The position numbers and the translations under genes are program-made. Shown in pieces: positions 1-9,285 of a stretch of DNA of 30,010 nucleotides. Location of the stretch: the IMG/VR virus record IMGVR_UViG_3300010354_000391, positions 1-30,010 of that record; one strand, written 5' to 3'. Under the pieces are notes generated by a model that ran no database searches, was not told the DNA's origin, and was given only the letters and a program-made list of their open reading frames with translations. Numbering within the stretch: the first letter of the stretch is position 1; every line of letters starts with the position of its first letter. This DNA comes from a virus.

Positions 1-2
1 AG

Positions 3-2795
3 AAGTTCTACCCCACCATTGACGCGCTCATCCATGCGGCTCACAACTTGGACGGTGAAGGATTCGATGCGTATTTTGCACTTGGCACGTTTGACGAGGC
101 GGGGTCTCGTGAAGCTGGTCACGTAAAACAACTCAGGGCATTTTTCCTAGACCTAGACTGTGGGCCGACAAAACAATATGCGACGCAAACCGCTGCGCTG
201 ACAGCGTTGCGTACATTCTGTAAACAAACAAAGCTACCACGCCCCACCCTGATCAACTCAGGTCGTGGCGTCCATGTGTACTGGCGGCTCAGCGCCCCTG
301 TTTCACGTGAAACATGGCACCCGGTAGCGGACAAACTAAAGGGGTTGTGCAAGCGAAACGGACTCAATGCTGACCCGGTGGTAACCGCCGATGCCGCTCG
401 GGTGTTACGGATACCGGGTACTCACAACCACAAAGATGATCCCCCCAGTGCAGTTGTGTTGGTTGGTGAGATGGGGGCGACGGTGGACTTCGACGCGTTC
501 TCGGCACTGCTGGGGGACGACATCCCGGATTTCTTAAACGCCCCCAAAAAATATGTTCCACGTGAAACAGATGCGGTGATGCAAGCCCTGTCTGGCAGCT
601 TCGTCAGTCGGTTCAAAACCATCATGATGAAGACGATTGCCGGGAAGGGGTGTGCGCAGTTAGCTGATGTAGTAACCAATCAGGCAACCGCCTCAGAACC
701 CCTATGGCGTGCCGCGCTGTCGATTGCTAAGTTTTGTGTTGATGGTGGTAAGGCGATACACCGCCTGTCTGATAAGCACCCGGAGTACAACGCCGAGGTG
801 ACCGAACAAAAGGCCAGCCTAATCAAAGGCCCGTACCTGTGCGAACGGTTTGACGAATACCGCCCGGGAGTATGCACCGCATGCTCTCATTGGAAGAAGA
901 TCAAGTCCCCTATAAGTCTTGGCCGTGAGGTTGAAGAAGCCGATGAGGCTGACAACATCGTGGTGCAGAAACCGCTTGGGGTAATCGATGCGGTACCGAT
1001 TCAGTACGTAATCCCCAAGTACCCGCAGCCCTACTTTCGAGGTAAAACGGGCGGTGTGTTCAAGCGTGGCAAACAAGTCACGGACAAAGATGGCAACGTG
1101 GATGAGGAAGCCTCCAGAGACAAGCTGGTGTACTTCAATGACATCTACGTAGTGCGCCGACTCAAAGACCCGGAAACGGGCGAGGCGCTTGTGATGCGTT
1201 TGCATTTACCCAAGGACGGCGTACGCGAGTTCACGATACCGCTGACTGCCGTGGGTTCTAAGGACGAGTTTCGTAAAAGTCTTGCCATGCAGGGAGTGGC
1301 GGTCTTAAACGTAACGGAATTGATGGAGTACACAATGAAGTGGGTAAACGAGTTGCAGTTTCAGACCGAGGCTGAAGAAGCCTGTCGGCAGTTTGGTTGG
1401 CTAGATGATACGGGCACGGCGTTCGCGCTCGGCAACATGATGGTCTACAAAGATCGGGTGGAAGTTAACGCACCGTCGGGTGCCACAGTTGGACTGTTCC
1501 CCTACTTCCAACCCAAAGGCACATTGGCTGGGTGGAAGGAGACCATGAAGTTCTATAAGCGCCCGGGCATGGAGCCGCATCAGTTCATGGTGGGCCTTGC
1601 GTTTGGTGCGGTGCTTATGGAATTTCAGCCGATCAACGCCGCCGCTTTCCACCTGTACAGTAAAGATTCAGGGCTTGGCAAGACTACGGGCATGCTGGCC
1701 GGAGCGTCTATATGGGGCGACCCTGATCTGCTGATGATGCAAGAGCGCGATACGTTCAATTCCAAGATGAACCGGGCTGAGGTGTACAAGAACATCGTCT
1801 GCTACATGGACGAGTTGACCAACACGAGGCCGCAAGATTTGTCAGATTGGGCGTATCAACTTCCCAGTGGGCTACAGCGTAACCGCATGGGGCCAAAAGG
1901 TAACGTCGAACGTGTGAGGGGGAAGCCATGGAAGACCTTGTTTGGCACCACTGGCAACACATCCATGATCGAACGTATTTCGCTGTACAAAGCACTCCCC
2001 AAAGCGGAGGCCCAGCGAATTCTGGAACACCGAGCCGAGCGTTTAGAGTTCACCAGTAAATCAGAAACTGACGCGTTCGCTGCCGCCGTGAAGGAAAATT
2101 TTGGTCACGCTGGGGTGCCGTACCTTCAGTACGTGATGACCAACCTTGAGGCAGTCAAGGAACTTGCTAATACAACTCAGCAGAGGATTGACCAAGCGGC
2201 TAGCTTGACCGCTGAGAACCGCTTCTGGTCGGCGTTGGTGTCTCGCACCATCACGGGTTTGTTGGTGGCGAAGAAAGCTGGCCTGATCGATTGGCAAATT
2301 GGCCCTATCGTGGCGTGGGCGGTCAAGGCGATGCAAGGTGCACACACCATGGTGCGGGAGATGAACGCCGACGTGGAAGGCATCCTGACCGACTACTTGG
2401 CTGAGCACTACGGAAGCATGCTCCGTATCAAGTCAACCGATGACGCACGCAAAGCCATGACCGGCATAGATCATTTGATCGTGCCGGATGCTATACCCCG
2501 AGGCAACTCGTTTATAGCGCGGTATGAATATGATATTAAGAAACTGTATCTGTTGCCAAAGCCGCTTAAAGAATGGTGCGGAAAGCAACAAATTAACTAC
2601 AGCGGCTTTGTAGAAGGACTCAAGACCGGGCGTACCAAAGCAACCAAAAGCAAAATGCGGTTGTCCAAGGGTACCCAGATGAACCTTCCTCCGGCTGACG
2701 TTCTCGTAATTGACTGCACCGAGTTTATGGACGATGAAACTGAGCAGGTTATGGCTACAACCGCCGCGCTGTTTCAAAAACAGGATTCGGCTTGA
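3..2795 (+). CDS. Phage primase-helicase (AEP-like primase plus P-loop ATPase), 5' truncated by window edge
   Basis: Replication protein that probably primes DNA synthesis and unwinds the fork. Residues are numbered from the TTG at 48, but the frame stays open to the left edge (FYPTIDALIHAA precedes it), so the true start lies outside. Residues 31-37 (FFLDLD) give the DxD metal motif of archaeo-eukaryotic primases. SGRGVHVYW (71-79) and ARVLRIPGTHNHK (117-129) match their second and third motifs. Cys265, Cys276 and Cys279 form a probable zinc knuckle. The C-terminal half is an ATPase: Walker A SKDSGLGKTT (538-547), Walker B NIVCYMDEL (582-590) and a GTTGNTS sensor-like stretch, resembling DUF927-type helicases. 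Two parS-like palindromes lie within the coding sequence. It is the only large + strand gene and faces the late operon. Primase-helicase is a firm call; exact biochemistry is inferred. Confidence 0.88.
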   Translation, partial: KFYPTIDALIHAAHNLDGEGFDAYFALGTFDEAGSREAGHVKQLRAFFLDLDCGPTKQYATQTAALTALRTFCKQTKLPRPTLINSGRGVHVYWRLSAPVSRETWHPVADKLKGLCKRNGLNADPVVTADAARVLRIPGTHNHKDDPPSAVVLVGEMGATVDFDAFSALLGDDIPDFLNAPKKYVPRETDAVMQALSGSFVSRFKTIMMKTIAGKGCAQLADVVTNQATASEPLWRAALSIAKFCVDGGKAIHRLSDKHPEYNAEVTEQKASLIKGPYLCERFDEYRPGVCTACSHWKKIKSPISLGREVEEADEADNIVVQKPLGVIDAVPIQYVIPKYPQPYFRGKTGGVFKRGKQVTDKDGNVDEEASRDKLVYFNDIYVVRRLKDPETGEALVMRLHLPKDGVREFTIPLTAVGSKDEFRKSLAMQGVAVLNVTELMEYTMKWVNELQFQTEAEEACRQFGWLDDTGTAFALGNMMVYKDRVEVNAPSGATVGLFPYFQPKGTLAGWKETMKFYKRPGMEPHQFMVGLAFGAVLMEFQPINAAAFHLYSKDSGLGKTTGMLAGASIWGDPDLLMMQERDTFNSKMNRAEVYKNIVCYMDELTNTRPQDLSDWAYQLPSGLQRNRMGPKGNVERVRGKPWKTLFGTTGNTSMIERISLYKALPKAEAQRILEHRAERLEFTSKSETDAFAAAVKENFGHAGVPYLQYVMTNLEAVKELANTTQQRIDQAASLTAENRFWSALVSRTITGLLVAKKAGLIDWQIGPIVAWAVKAMQGAHTMVREMNADVEGILTDYLAEHYGSMLRIKSTDDARKAMTGIDHLIVPDAIPRGNSFIARYEYDIKKLYLLPKPLKEWCGKQQINYSGFVEGLKTGRTKATKSKMRLSKGTQMNLPPADVLVIDCTEFMDDETEQVMATTAALFQKQDSA
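299..314. promoter_or_regulatory. parS-like centromere site 1
   Basis: The sequence TGTTTCACGTGAAACA is a perfect 16-bp palindrome and an exact match to the chromosomal parS consensus (TGTTNCACGTGAAACA) bound by ParB/Spo0J. It lies inside the primase gene and encodes the end of a Pro codon followed by Val-Ser-Arg-Glu-Thr. No parB is in the window. The match is direct observation; ParB binding is inference. Confidence 0.7.
554..569. promoter_or_regulatory. parS-like centromere site 2
   Basis: The sequence TGTTCCACGTGAAACA matches the parS consensus at every fixed position; the single difference from site 1 is at the degenerate fifth base. It begins 255 bp from the first site, in the same codon register (Val-Pro-Arg-Glu-Thr), in a linker of the primase that does not look catalytic. 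Two consensus matches so close together are very unlikely by chance. Confidence 0.7.
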
Positions 2796-2997
2796 CGACC
2801 TTGCCCCGGACGGTGTGACTGTCCGGGTTGTATGGGACAAATTCGTGCCCGGGGCGTCGGTGTTCGTCCCGTGTATAAACACGCTAGAGTGCGTACGGCA
2901 GTTCCACCAGATTGCTCAGTCCAACGATTGGGTGTGGGATTCCCGTATTGGGATTGAGGGCGGCAGATGGGGGGTTCGCTTTTGGCGGGTGCTGTGA
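2734..2997 (+). CDS. Small unknown phage protein overlapping the primase-helicase end
   Basis: Not recognised with a function. The segment from about 2785 onward reads like a compact folded domain (VRVVWDKFVPGASVFVPC, then WDSRIGIEGGRWGVRFWRVL), with alternating hydrophobic and aromatic residues and no low complexity. The start is uncertain: ATG at 2734 is used here, ATG at 2710 and GTG at 2815 are in the same frame, and none has a strong Shine-Dalgarno sequence. The overlap with the primase end implies translational coupling. It is the last + strand gene, 60 bp before the terminator, and was probably co-transcribed with the primase. A replication accessory role is a guess from position only. 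Confidence 0.6.
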   Translation: MKLSRLWLQPPRCFKNRIRLDDLAPDGVTVRVVWDKFVPGASVFVPCINTLECVRQFHQIAQSNDWVWDSRIGIEGGRWGVRFWRVL

Positions 2998-3057
2998 TAG
3001 CATCGTCCCTGACAGTTGTTGCCTGTCATCTCGTTTCTCCTTCAAGAAGTAACTCCT

Positions 3058-3086
3058 CCCCCCGGCCACAAACCGGGGGGTTTTTT
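3058..3086 (+). terminator. Rho-independent terminator of the + strand replication module
   Basis: CCCCCCGG (3058-3065) pairs perfectly with CCGGGGGG (3073-3080) around a 7-base loop and is followed by six T residues (3081-3086). The T run is only on the + side, so it stops + strand transcription before it enters the late operon. The last bases overlap the stop codon of the - strand polyvalent gene. Confidence 0.88.
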
Positions 3087-6000
3087 ATTCTTCGGAGAGA
3101 TTGAGCCCGTCGTCAAACTCGGCGGCGTTGCGCAGCAACTCACCACGCATCAACTTGTTTAGCGTTATGCCGTGATACATGGTCGCGCTAGTACGCATGT
3201 GCTGTTTCATCGACCGCTGGATCGTATCGGGTGTAACGAGGCCGGGGTGCTTGCGGTTCAACTCCAGCAAGTCTTTCAAGTTCTCACGTGCACCTTCCCC
3301 GTCTCCCGAACGCATGGCGATGTAGTACTTACGGAGCAACTTGGTGCGATCTTCCAGCACACGGCGTTCGATGTTCTTGAGCGACGCATTGATCTCAAGT
3401 TGCCGGGTGTACTCGGCAGGGGCGAAACCGAACGCTTGGGCCAGTGAGTGCACGGTGCCAACGTCTCCAACGATGGGGTCGCCGCGCAGGGTGTTGGCAC
3501 CTTCGGTTGCGAATCGGTACCCCTTCATCACGTTGCCGAACGCGGCGGGCATCACTTGTTCCAAGCCACGCTGGACTTCGCCGTCCATGACCATCTTGCC
3601 ACCACGCATCAGACGATCTGCTACCCCATAGACTGGGCCACCTGCCAGTTGCAAGAAGCTGAGCACGGCGTTGTCTTGGTCGCGGTAGCCGGTGCTGTGC
3701 AAGAGCAGGTCAGTCAGACCGATACGGTTGGCGACTGCGGTGCCAGTCAGATAGTTGAGTGCACCGTTGAACATGCCCTCACCCATGTACTTCCGGGCGG
3801 CGGTCTCAAAGTCGTCTTCGTCGTCCTCTTTACCAAACAAGTTGTACAGGGCAGCAGCAATACCAAACATCGGAATGCCCTGCACCCCTGCCAACAGCGC
3901 GGAGGTTGCGTACACCCCAGCGATCTGACGTTTAGCGGCCGCCCGAACTTGTGGGTCTTCGGCTGACATCGCATCACGTGTGGTCTTGAAGAGCATGTAG
4001 TACATCGACACGCCGTATCGTTTATACATGAACACAATCTTGCCGAGTGAGTTCTTCGCCAGCAGCGGTGCACTGTTAGCCGACGCACCGCCGTTGAGCA
4101 GTTCCGTAACACGGATGGCTTCTTGTGCCGCCGCCTGACGATCCTCAGTGGTCAACTCCTTACCATCCTTGCGCAGCCGGTCGAGTTCCAACTTGTACGC
4201 CGAGATAAGAGACACTTGACGGTTCATGCGTTCGCCGTGATGGAAGATGAAGCCCGACCAGTTGTTGATGCGGGTCAGCACCGAGTCGTCTTTGTTCATC
4301 TCCAAGATGTCACCAGCTACGGAGCGACTGAGGAGGCCGTACTTGCTGGAAATCTCGGCGAGTTCGCGCAGGTCTTTGATGTCCTGTGGCAAGTCTTTGG
4401 CATCAAAGTCGTAGTTGTCGAGCGAATACCCGGCTTTGAGTTCGACCGTCTCGTCAGAACCCGTCATCTTTGCTTTGCGTTTGAGCCCACTCCCAAAGAA
4501 CGCACGGGTTGCGAAACCAATCGCTTTGTTCGCATCGGTGAATCCGTACTTACCGCCAAGGTAAGGCATCACCACCATGGGCAACTGAGTCGTGTTGACC
4601 AAAGCAGAGGAGATGTTGAAACCCAGCGTGAAGCCGAATGCGGTGGATGTAGCGACCTTTGACCACGGTGCAATGTCCGGGGCTACCATCGTTTGGATGT
4701 GCCGGTCGAGCGTGTCGAACAACATCCGTGCTTCTTCGGTCTTGGCCTTCGTGTTGACGTGTTCCTCCATCTCGTCGCGCAACTTGTACATCTTGGCACC
4801 GTACTCAAGGTTGCCCAGTTGATGTGCCATGCTGATCGACTTGGTGTAAAACACTTGGGTTGCGTCGGTGTCGAAGCCGAGCGTACCCATACGCGAACGG
4901 AATGCTTGTGCAAACGAAGACTCGGGCAGCGTGTCGAGGAACACCCGCATGATGTCATCGGTCACTGCACTGTCCACCTTGTTGGCTTCCAACACCCGCA
5001 GAATGTTGTTCACGAACGAAGTGGGGGGAGCGTTTTTATAGTTGCGTTTACTGGCGGGTGACGATTTCTGTATCGACTTTACTTCGACATCGGGGTCAGT
5101 CTTCAATGCGCGAATGGCACGGTCACGTTCAACCGAAGTCTTGAATGCCATCTTGTAATACTCCAAGTTGCCATCTGGCCCCTTGGCGTTGAATGTCACC
5201 CAGTAGTCGCCCTGACGCATCAACGGGAAGTAAGGCTCAATCTTGCCCTTGATGGAAAGCCGTTTGTAAATCTCCGTCTTCAGGTTCTTGGCTTCTTCGG
5301 GATCAGTCACCGACGCGTCGATACGGTTGAATAGCAGGTCGAGCAACTTCTCATGGGACTCGGCGTAGGAGTCGCGCATCTGGTTATATATGGCTTGCCC
5401 TTCACCTTCAAGCGCGGTCCACTTCGGCTGAAGTTCTTTCCAGATAGCCTCTTTGTCGGCACCGCTCTTGGAGGTCTGCCCTTTGTAATCACTCATGGGC
5501 TTGCTGGGGTCAACCTCTTCCCGAGTGGACTTGGCGATTACGTCGTTGAGCAGTGCTTCTTTCTCGGGGTTACCTTTGATCCACTTTTGGATACGCTGAT
5601 ATGTGGCATCCACTGCGCGACGGCGCTCGTCAATCACGCCGTTCCACTGCTTCTCCAGCGTGTCAAGTTGCTTAGCCATTGGGATGTCTTTGGCAGCAAC
5701 TTCGGTCAGCGCGTTTAGCGGCAAGCTGCGGAGGATGACCATCTTTGTGAGATTCGGAATCTTCTCCCGCAAAACTTCGTAGACGCCCCCAACAAACTGA
5801 TTGTCCATACCGGGCATCTTGATGATCTTGGCATCAAGCGCCTTGAACACATCCTTGGCAGTACCCAGTACGGAGGCTTGGTACAGAGTGCCGTTACCCA
5901 AAGCCGACATGCCCGGGGCAAGAATGTTGCCGATCAACACGTCAGCCGAGTCGAGCGCAGAGTCCAAACCTTTAGGTGACAACCCCACCATGCGGCGCAG

Positions 6001-9000
6001 CATGTTACCCACGGCGTTGAAGAATCGGCGCAGTGCACTGATCGGCTCACCCTTGGGGTTAATCTGTGCTAGCCGCTGTTGGAAGTCAGGATTGCTGAAC
6101 GCTTCTGATACAAACTCATCTACTGACTTTGCACCGTACGCGCTATCGAGCGAATCTTTAACGGCTGTGAATAACTCGTTGAGTTGACGAGTCATCGGGT
6201 GCGACGTATTGGCAAGCGTCTTTAGCACCGCCGCGTGTGTTGCTTCGTGGAGCAACGCGTGGGCGTTTGCACCTTCTTTGTCGTCTAACCTGATTGTGTT
6301 GGTGTCAGGGTTGTAGTCCCCAGCCAAGGGACGTCCTTCAGCAGTCTTAAGGTCTTTGACAAATTCAACTTTGACGCCGGGCAGCGCTTTACCAAGCATC
6401 TCAGCAATCTTGGCATTTCGACCTGACATGTATTTTGCCAAAACGCCAAGCGCATCTGCCGCGTTGCCGGTGCGGAGCGCATCCATAACTTCTGGGTGCA
6501 GAGGTGCGAACACACGCACGGCCTCACGAGCCAACTCGGGGTTATCGTCTACCTGTTCCTGCACGGCCTTATCAAGGGCTTGCTTGGCGTTGAACCAATC
6601 CATACCCCGGCGCGTTTGCGCTTCGGCAGTTATGAAGAAATACTCCAACCGTTTTTGGAGTTGTTTCTTTTGGTCGGCGTTCAGGGAGTTGTAGTATGCC
6701 TCGGCGTACTTGCCCCCGGTGCCAGCGATAAAGTCATCACCGCCGGTCTTGCCGAACTTGATGGACGGCATCTCACCACGCCCCAGCGCGGCGGTAATCT
6801 CGTTCAGTTCTTTGGATACGTTCCGTTGCGGATACGTGGCCATGTAGATGTCGTGAGCTAGCGACTCCAACGCAAGATCAGGATTAGAAGAAGTCAGCCC
6901 TTCATACGCACCGAGGTTACCCTTGGATTCAGTCTTCTTGGGCTTCTCGGCTTTTTTGGGCTCCTCCCCCTTGACTTTGGTCGACTCTTTCTTCAGTGTA
7001 CTTGGCTGAGCGCCTGTTCGTTTTCCAGTGTCAGCAACAGGTTCCCCACGATCTCCCAGTCCAGCGGGCTTAGGTGCTTCAGTTCGTTTGGTATCAATAA
7101 CGGTAGGCTCTCGTCCCCCCGGTCCTTTGCCTTCTCGTACGCTCTCTTTGCCACGCACAGCGCCAGTTCGATCTCGTGCAGTGACATCTCTTGCGTCTTC
7201 ACCACGTCCTCTTGGTTGTCCACTTGGTTCCCCTTTCGCAGGCTGAGTAGTCTTCGCACGTTGCTTACCCTCCGGGAACATATCTTGCTGTTTAGATAAA
7301 CCCCCAAACGCCTGCATTGCCATACGTTCAATGGCGTCCTTCGTTCCTTGCGTGACATTCGGATTAGCGCGAACCTTCGCAAAGATATTAGCCACTTCCG
7401 GCTGTTGTGCCGGATCAGCCATGTCCATGTCAAGCAATTGCCTGTAGAACCCGGACTGCTTGGGTAAGCCCGTCTGTGCCAACACATCTGCTGTCAACTT
7501 AGTGGCAAACGGCTTCTCTTCCTGCTGCGCCAACTCTGCTTCAGAAAACGCCTCGGGAGCTTTACCTTTGGGTTTGCCCATGCCGGGCAGACTGGGCTGC
7601 TCAGGCGGGCGTTGAGTTTTCTTCTCCGGGATAAGCGACTCCATCGCTGCGTTTTCCGCAGGTGCTGAAGGCTCAATACCAAATTCGGTCGGCTCAGGTT
7701 TTTTCGTAAACAGGCGGTCGATGATGCCGTTAATACGGCGGCGCTTTACCTCAGACTCTATGACCGCACGTTCTTGATTAGTGGGGGTAGTGTCCGTGAA
7801 CCCCGCATCTTGTAAGTTCTTTACAAACTTCTGCTCTATCTTTTCGACATTAGGAACCGTTGACTCCACCACGGGTGTGAGCAACGCCATGCGATCCGCT
7901 TTGGTGCGATTCTTCTGAGCTTCAGCAACACGCTTGTCTGTCTCTGCAATTGCCGCATCCCGCTCTTGAATGAGCGTACGCAACTCAGCCGACTTGTCGT
8001 CTTCGACCATGCGCTGAATATCAGCGGTCTCCAACTCCTCAACAAGGTCACGTGTTTTTGTATCGCGCTCTGACTTCACATCAGGTGCGGTCACATCCAA
8101 ATCAGATAGCAGCTTACGTACTGCATCGAAATCTTCAGGTTCAACACGCAAGTCGCCTGTGACCGGATCAAGCGTGGTTTTGAAGTTTTCCTGAATCAAC
8201 CCACGCACGGCTTCTTGCTCTGCGTCGGGGACGCCGCGCAGAGAGATCGGTTTTGTTTCAGTGACTTGTTCTGGCCTAGTCGGCCCCACCATGCCTTCAG
8301 CAGTGGTGCGAGCTTCCGCAAGTTCGCTGGGGAACAAATCACCTTGTGGGGCTTCAGGGGTTGGCCCGGCTGGCGGTTGCCCAGTAGGGGCACCTTCAGG
8401 GGCAGCACCTTTAGGTTCGGCAAACGGCGTAGCGCCGCGACGACGCCCCGGAATAGCCATATCCAGAATCAAACTGGCTAGCACGCCAACTCCAGCACCG
8501 GTGGCTCCAGCTTCACCCGCGCCTTCAATAAGTTCTTGCCCGGGTTTGTACACCCCTTTTGCAATAGCGTTTTGAGCAACTTCCTGTGCGGCCTCTGTTG
8601 CACCTTCTACGCCACCTGAAATCAGAGCACGTTTGACAAACCCGATAGCGCGACCTGCGCCACCCGGGAAGGCAGCGAGTGCCATGTCAATTGCCGTATC
8701 AAACGCACCGGGGATTGTGCCCAGTGCTGTAGCTGTGCTTCGCTGGTCGGTAGATGCTCCACCTCGTTCGGCACGCTCACGTGCTTCACCTGCGCCAGCG
8801 GCCACACCGACGCCCACACCGGCAGCAATACCGGGCGCACCGAGCAAGCCCAGCGGAGCGACGGGTAGGAACGAGCCGATACCTTCGCCGAGGCGACGAC
8901 CGATGGAGCCTTCGTACCCTTCAGCCGCTTCAAACGGCTTCTTGGCTACCCCAGCAATCTCTTTGATCTTCTCGCGTGCGGCCTTTTCTGTGTCTTCCGG

Positions 9001-9276
9001 CAAGAGCGCACTGATACCAGTTCCTGCGGTTTCGACAAGACCAACTGCACCGGGGATGACGCCTTTGAAAAATTCTTTGACGTTACCGCCAACCGTAGTC
9101 TCCGGCGTAGGGGCGGGACGTTGGCGTGCCTCAGCTAAACGTCGCTGAATTTCAGCACTGCGTTGCTCGCGCTCATACCGCTTGGCGGCGAGGATCAGGC
9201 TCTGTTGAGAGGCACCTTCCGGCCCCTCAATCTCATAAACGGAGCCGTCCGGTGCGGTGATCTCATACAGCGGCAT
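3085..9276 (-). CDS. Giant polyvalent phage protein with HEATH metallopeptidase motif; probable ejected internal virion protein
   Basis: A 2063-residue protein, last gene of the late operon, probably packaged in the virion and injected with the DNA (inference from size, position and composition). It opens with the short beta module MPLYEITAPDGSVYEIEGPE seen at the start of many phage structural proteins. A Gly/Ala-rich hydrophobic part (about 60-280) contains VEGATEAAQE. Charged low-complexity linkers follow (about 280-770). HEATH at 1010-1014 is a zincin HExxH motif, and Glu1058 in FVSEAFSNPDF is a plausible third zinc ligand. The C-terminal third has hydrophobic helices (around ATSALLAGVQGIPMFGIAAA) and resembles the end modules of large polyvalent phage proteins. 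AAGGA precedes the ATG. A nested frame lies at 6993-7223. Confidence 0.82.
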   Translation of the reverse strand: MPLYEITAPDGSVYEIEGPEGASQQSLILAAKRYEREQRSAEIQRRLAEARQRPAPTPETTVGGNVKEFFKGVIPGAVGLVETAGTGISALLPEDTEKAAREKIKEIAGVAKKPFEAAEGYEGSIGRRLGEGIGSFLPVAPLGLLGAPGIAAGVGVGVAAGAGEARERAERGGASTDQRSTATALGTIPGAFDTAIDMALAAFPGGAGRAIGFVKRALISGGVEGATEAAQEVAQNAIAKGVYKPGQELIEGAGEAGATGAGVGVLASLILDMAIPGRRRGATPFAEPKGAAPEGAPTGQPPAGPTPEAPQGDLFPSELAEARTTAEGMVGPTRPEQVTETKPISLRGVPDAEQEAVRGLIQENFKTTLDPVTGDLRVEPEDFDAVRKLLSDLDVTAPDVKSERDTKTRDLVEELETADIQRMVEDDKSAELRTLIQERDAAIAETDKRVAEAQKNRTKADRMALLTPVVESTVPNVEKIEQKFVKNLQDAGFTDTTPTNQERAVIESEVKRRRINGIIDRLFTKKPEPTEFGIEPSAPAENAAMESLIPEKKTQRPPEQPSLPGMGKPKGKAPEAFSEAELAQQEEKPFATKLTADVLAQTGLPKQSGFYRQLLDMDMADPAQQPEVANIFAKVRANPNVTQGTKDAIERMAMQAFGGLSKQQDMFPEGKQRAKTTQPAKGEPSGQPRGRGEDARDVTARDRTGAVRGKESVREGKGPGGREPTVIDTKRTEAPKPAGLGDRGEPVADTGKRTGAQPSTLKKESTKVKGEEPKKAEKPKKTESKGNLGAYEGLTSSNPDLALESLAHDIYMATYPQRNVSKELNEITAALGRGEMPSIKFGKTGGDDFIAGTGGKYAEAYYNSLNADQKKQLQKRLEYFFITAEAQTRRGMDWFNAKQALDKAVQEQVDDNPELAREAVRVFAPLHPEVMDALRTGNAADALGVLAKYMSGRNAKIAEMLGKALPGVKVEFVKDLKTAEGRPLAGDYNPDTNTIRLDDKEGANAHALLHEATHAAVLKTLANTSHPMTRQLNELFTAVKDSLDSAYGAKSVDEFVSEAFSNPDFQQRLAQINPKGEPISALRRFFNAVGNMLRRMVGLSPKGLDSALDSADVLIGNILAPGMSALGNGTLYQASVLGTAKDVFKALDAKIIKMPGMDNQFVGGVYEVLREKIPNLTKMVILRSLPLNALTEVAAKDIPMAKQLDTLEKQWNGVIDERRRAVDATYQRIQKWIKGNPEKEALLNDVIAKSTREEVDPSKPMSDYKGQTSKSGADKEAIWKELQPKWTALEGEGQAIYNQMRDSYAESHEKLLDLLFNRIDASVTDPEEAKNLKTEIYKRLSIKGKIEPYFPLMRQGDYWVTFNAKGPDGNLEYYKMAFKTSVERDRAIRALKTDPDVEVKSIQKSSPASKRNYKNAPPTSFVNNILRVLEANKVDSAVTDDIMRVFLDTLPESSFAQAFRSRMGTLGFDTDATQVFYTKSISMAHQLGNLEYGAKMYKLRDEMEEHVNTKAKTEEARMLFDTLDRHIQTMVAPDIAPWSKVATSTAFGFTLGFNISSALVNTTQLPMVVMPYLGGKYGFTDANKAIGFATRAFFGSGLKRKAKMTGSDETVELKAGYSLDNYDFDAKDLPQDIKDLRELAEISSKYGLLSRSVAGDILEMNKDDSVLTRINNWSGFIFHHGERMNRQVSLISAYKLELDRLRKDGKELTTEDRQAAAQEAIRVTELLNGGASANSAPLLAKNSLGKIVFMYKRYGVSMYYMLFKTTRDAMSAEDPQVRAAAKRQIAGVYATSALLAGVQGIPMFGIAAALYNLFGKEDDEDDFETAARKYMGEGMFNGALNYLTGTAVANRIGLTDLLLHSTGYRDQDNAVLSFLQLAGGPVYGVADRLMRGGKMVMDGEVQRGLEQVMPAAFGNVMKGYRFATEGANTLRGDPIVGDVGTVHSLAQAFGFAPAEYTRQLEINASLKNIERRVLEDRTKLLRKYYIAMRSGDGEGARENLKDLLELNRKHPGLVTPDTIQRSMKQHMRTSATMYHGITLNKLMRGELLRNAAEFDDGLNLSEE
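6993..7223 (-). CDS. Candidate nested overlapping gene (76 codons) inside the polyvalent protein gene
   Basis: In another - strand frame of the polyvalent gene, a GTG at 7221-7223 is preceded at normal spacing by AAAGGGGA, a good Shine-Dalgarno sequence. The product is 76 residues, ending at a TGA, and looks like a real small helical protein: SLHEIELALCVAKRAYEKA, then LIPNELKHLSPLDWEIVGNL. A second start, ATG at 7185-7187, is available. The host frame here is a Lys/Glu/Pro/Gly linker (about residues 685-761) that could tolerate a second code. Function unknown. It could still be a chance frame. Confidence 0.45.
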   Translation of the reverse strand: MDNQEDVVKTQEMSLHEIELALCVAKRAYEKAKDRGDESLPLLIPNELKHLSPLDWEIVGNLLLTLENEQALSQVH

Positions 9277-9285
9277 GGCCCATCC

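Noticed and set aside
819-1205. 128-codon - strand frame opposite the primase
   Set aside because: Composition is that of a shadow frame, and the + strand frame carries clear primase-helicase motifs through the region.
4123-4662. 179-codon + strand frame opposite the polyvalent gene
   Set aside because: No recognisable domain or operon context; antisense to a continuous conserved-looking reading frame.
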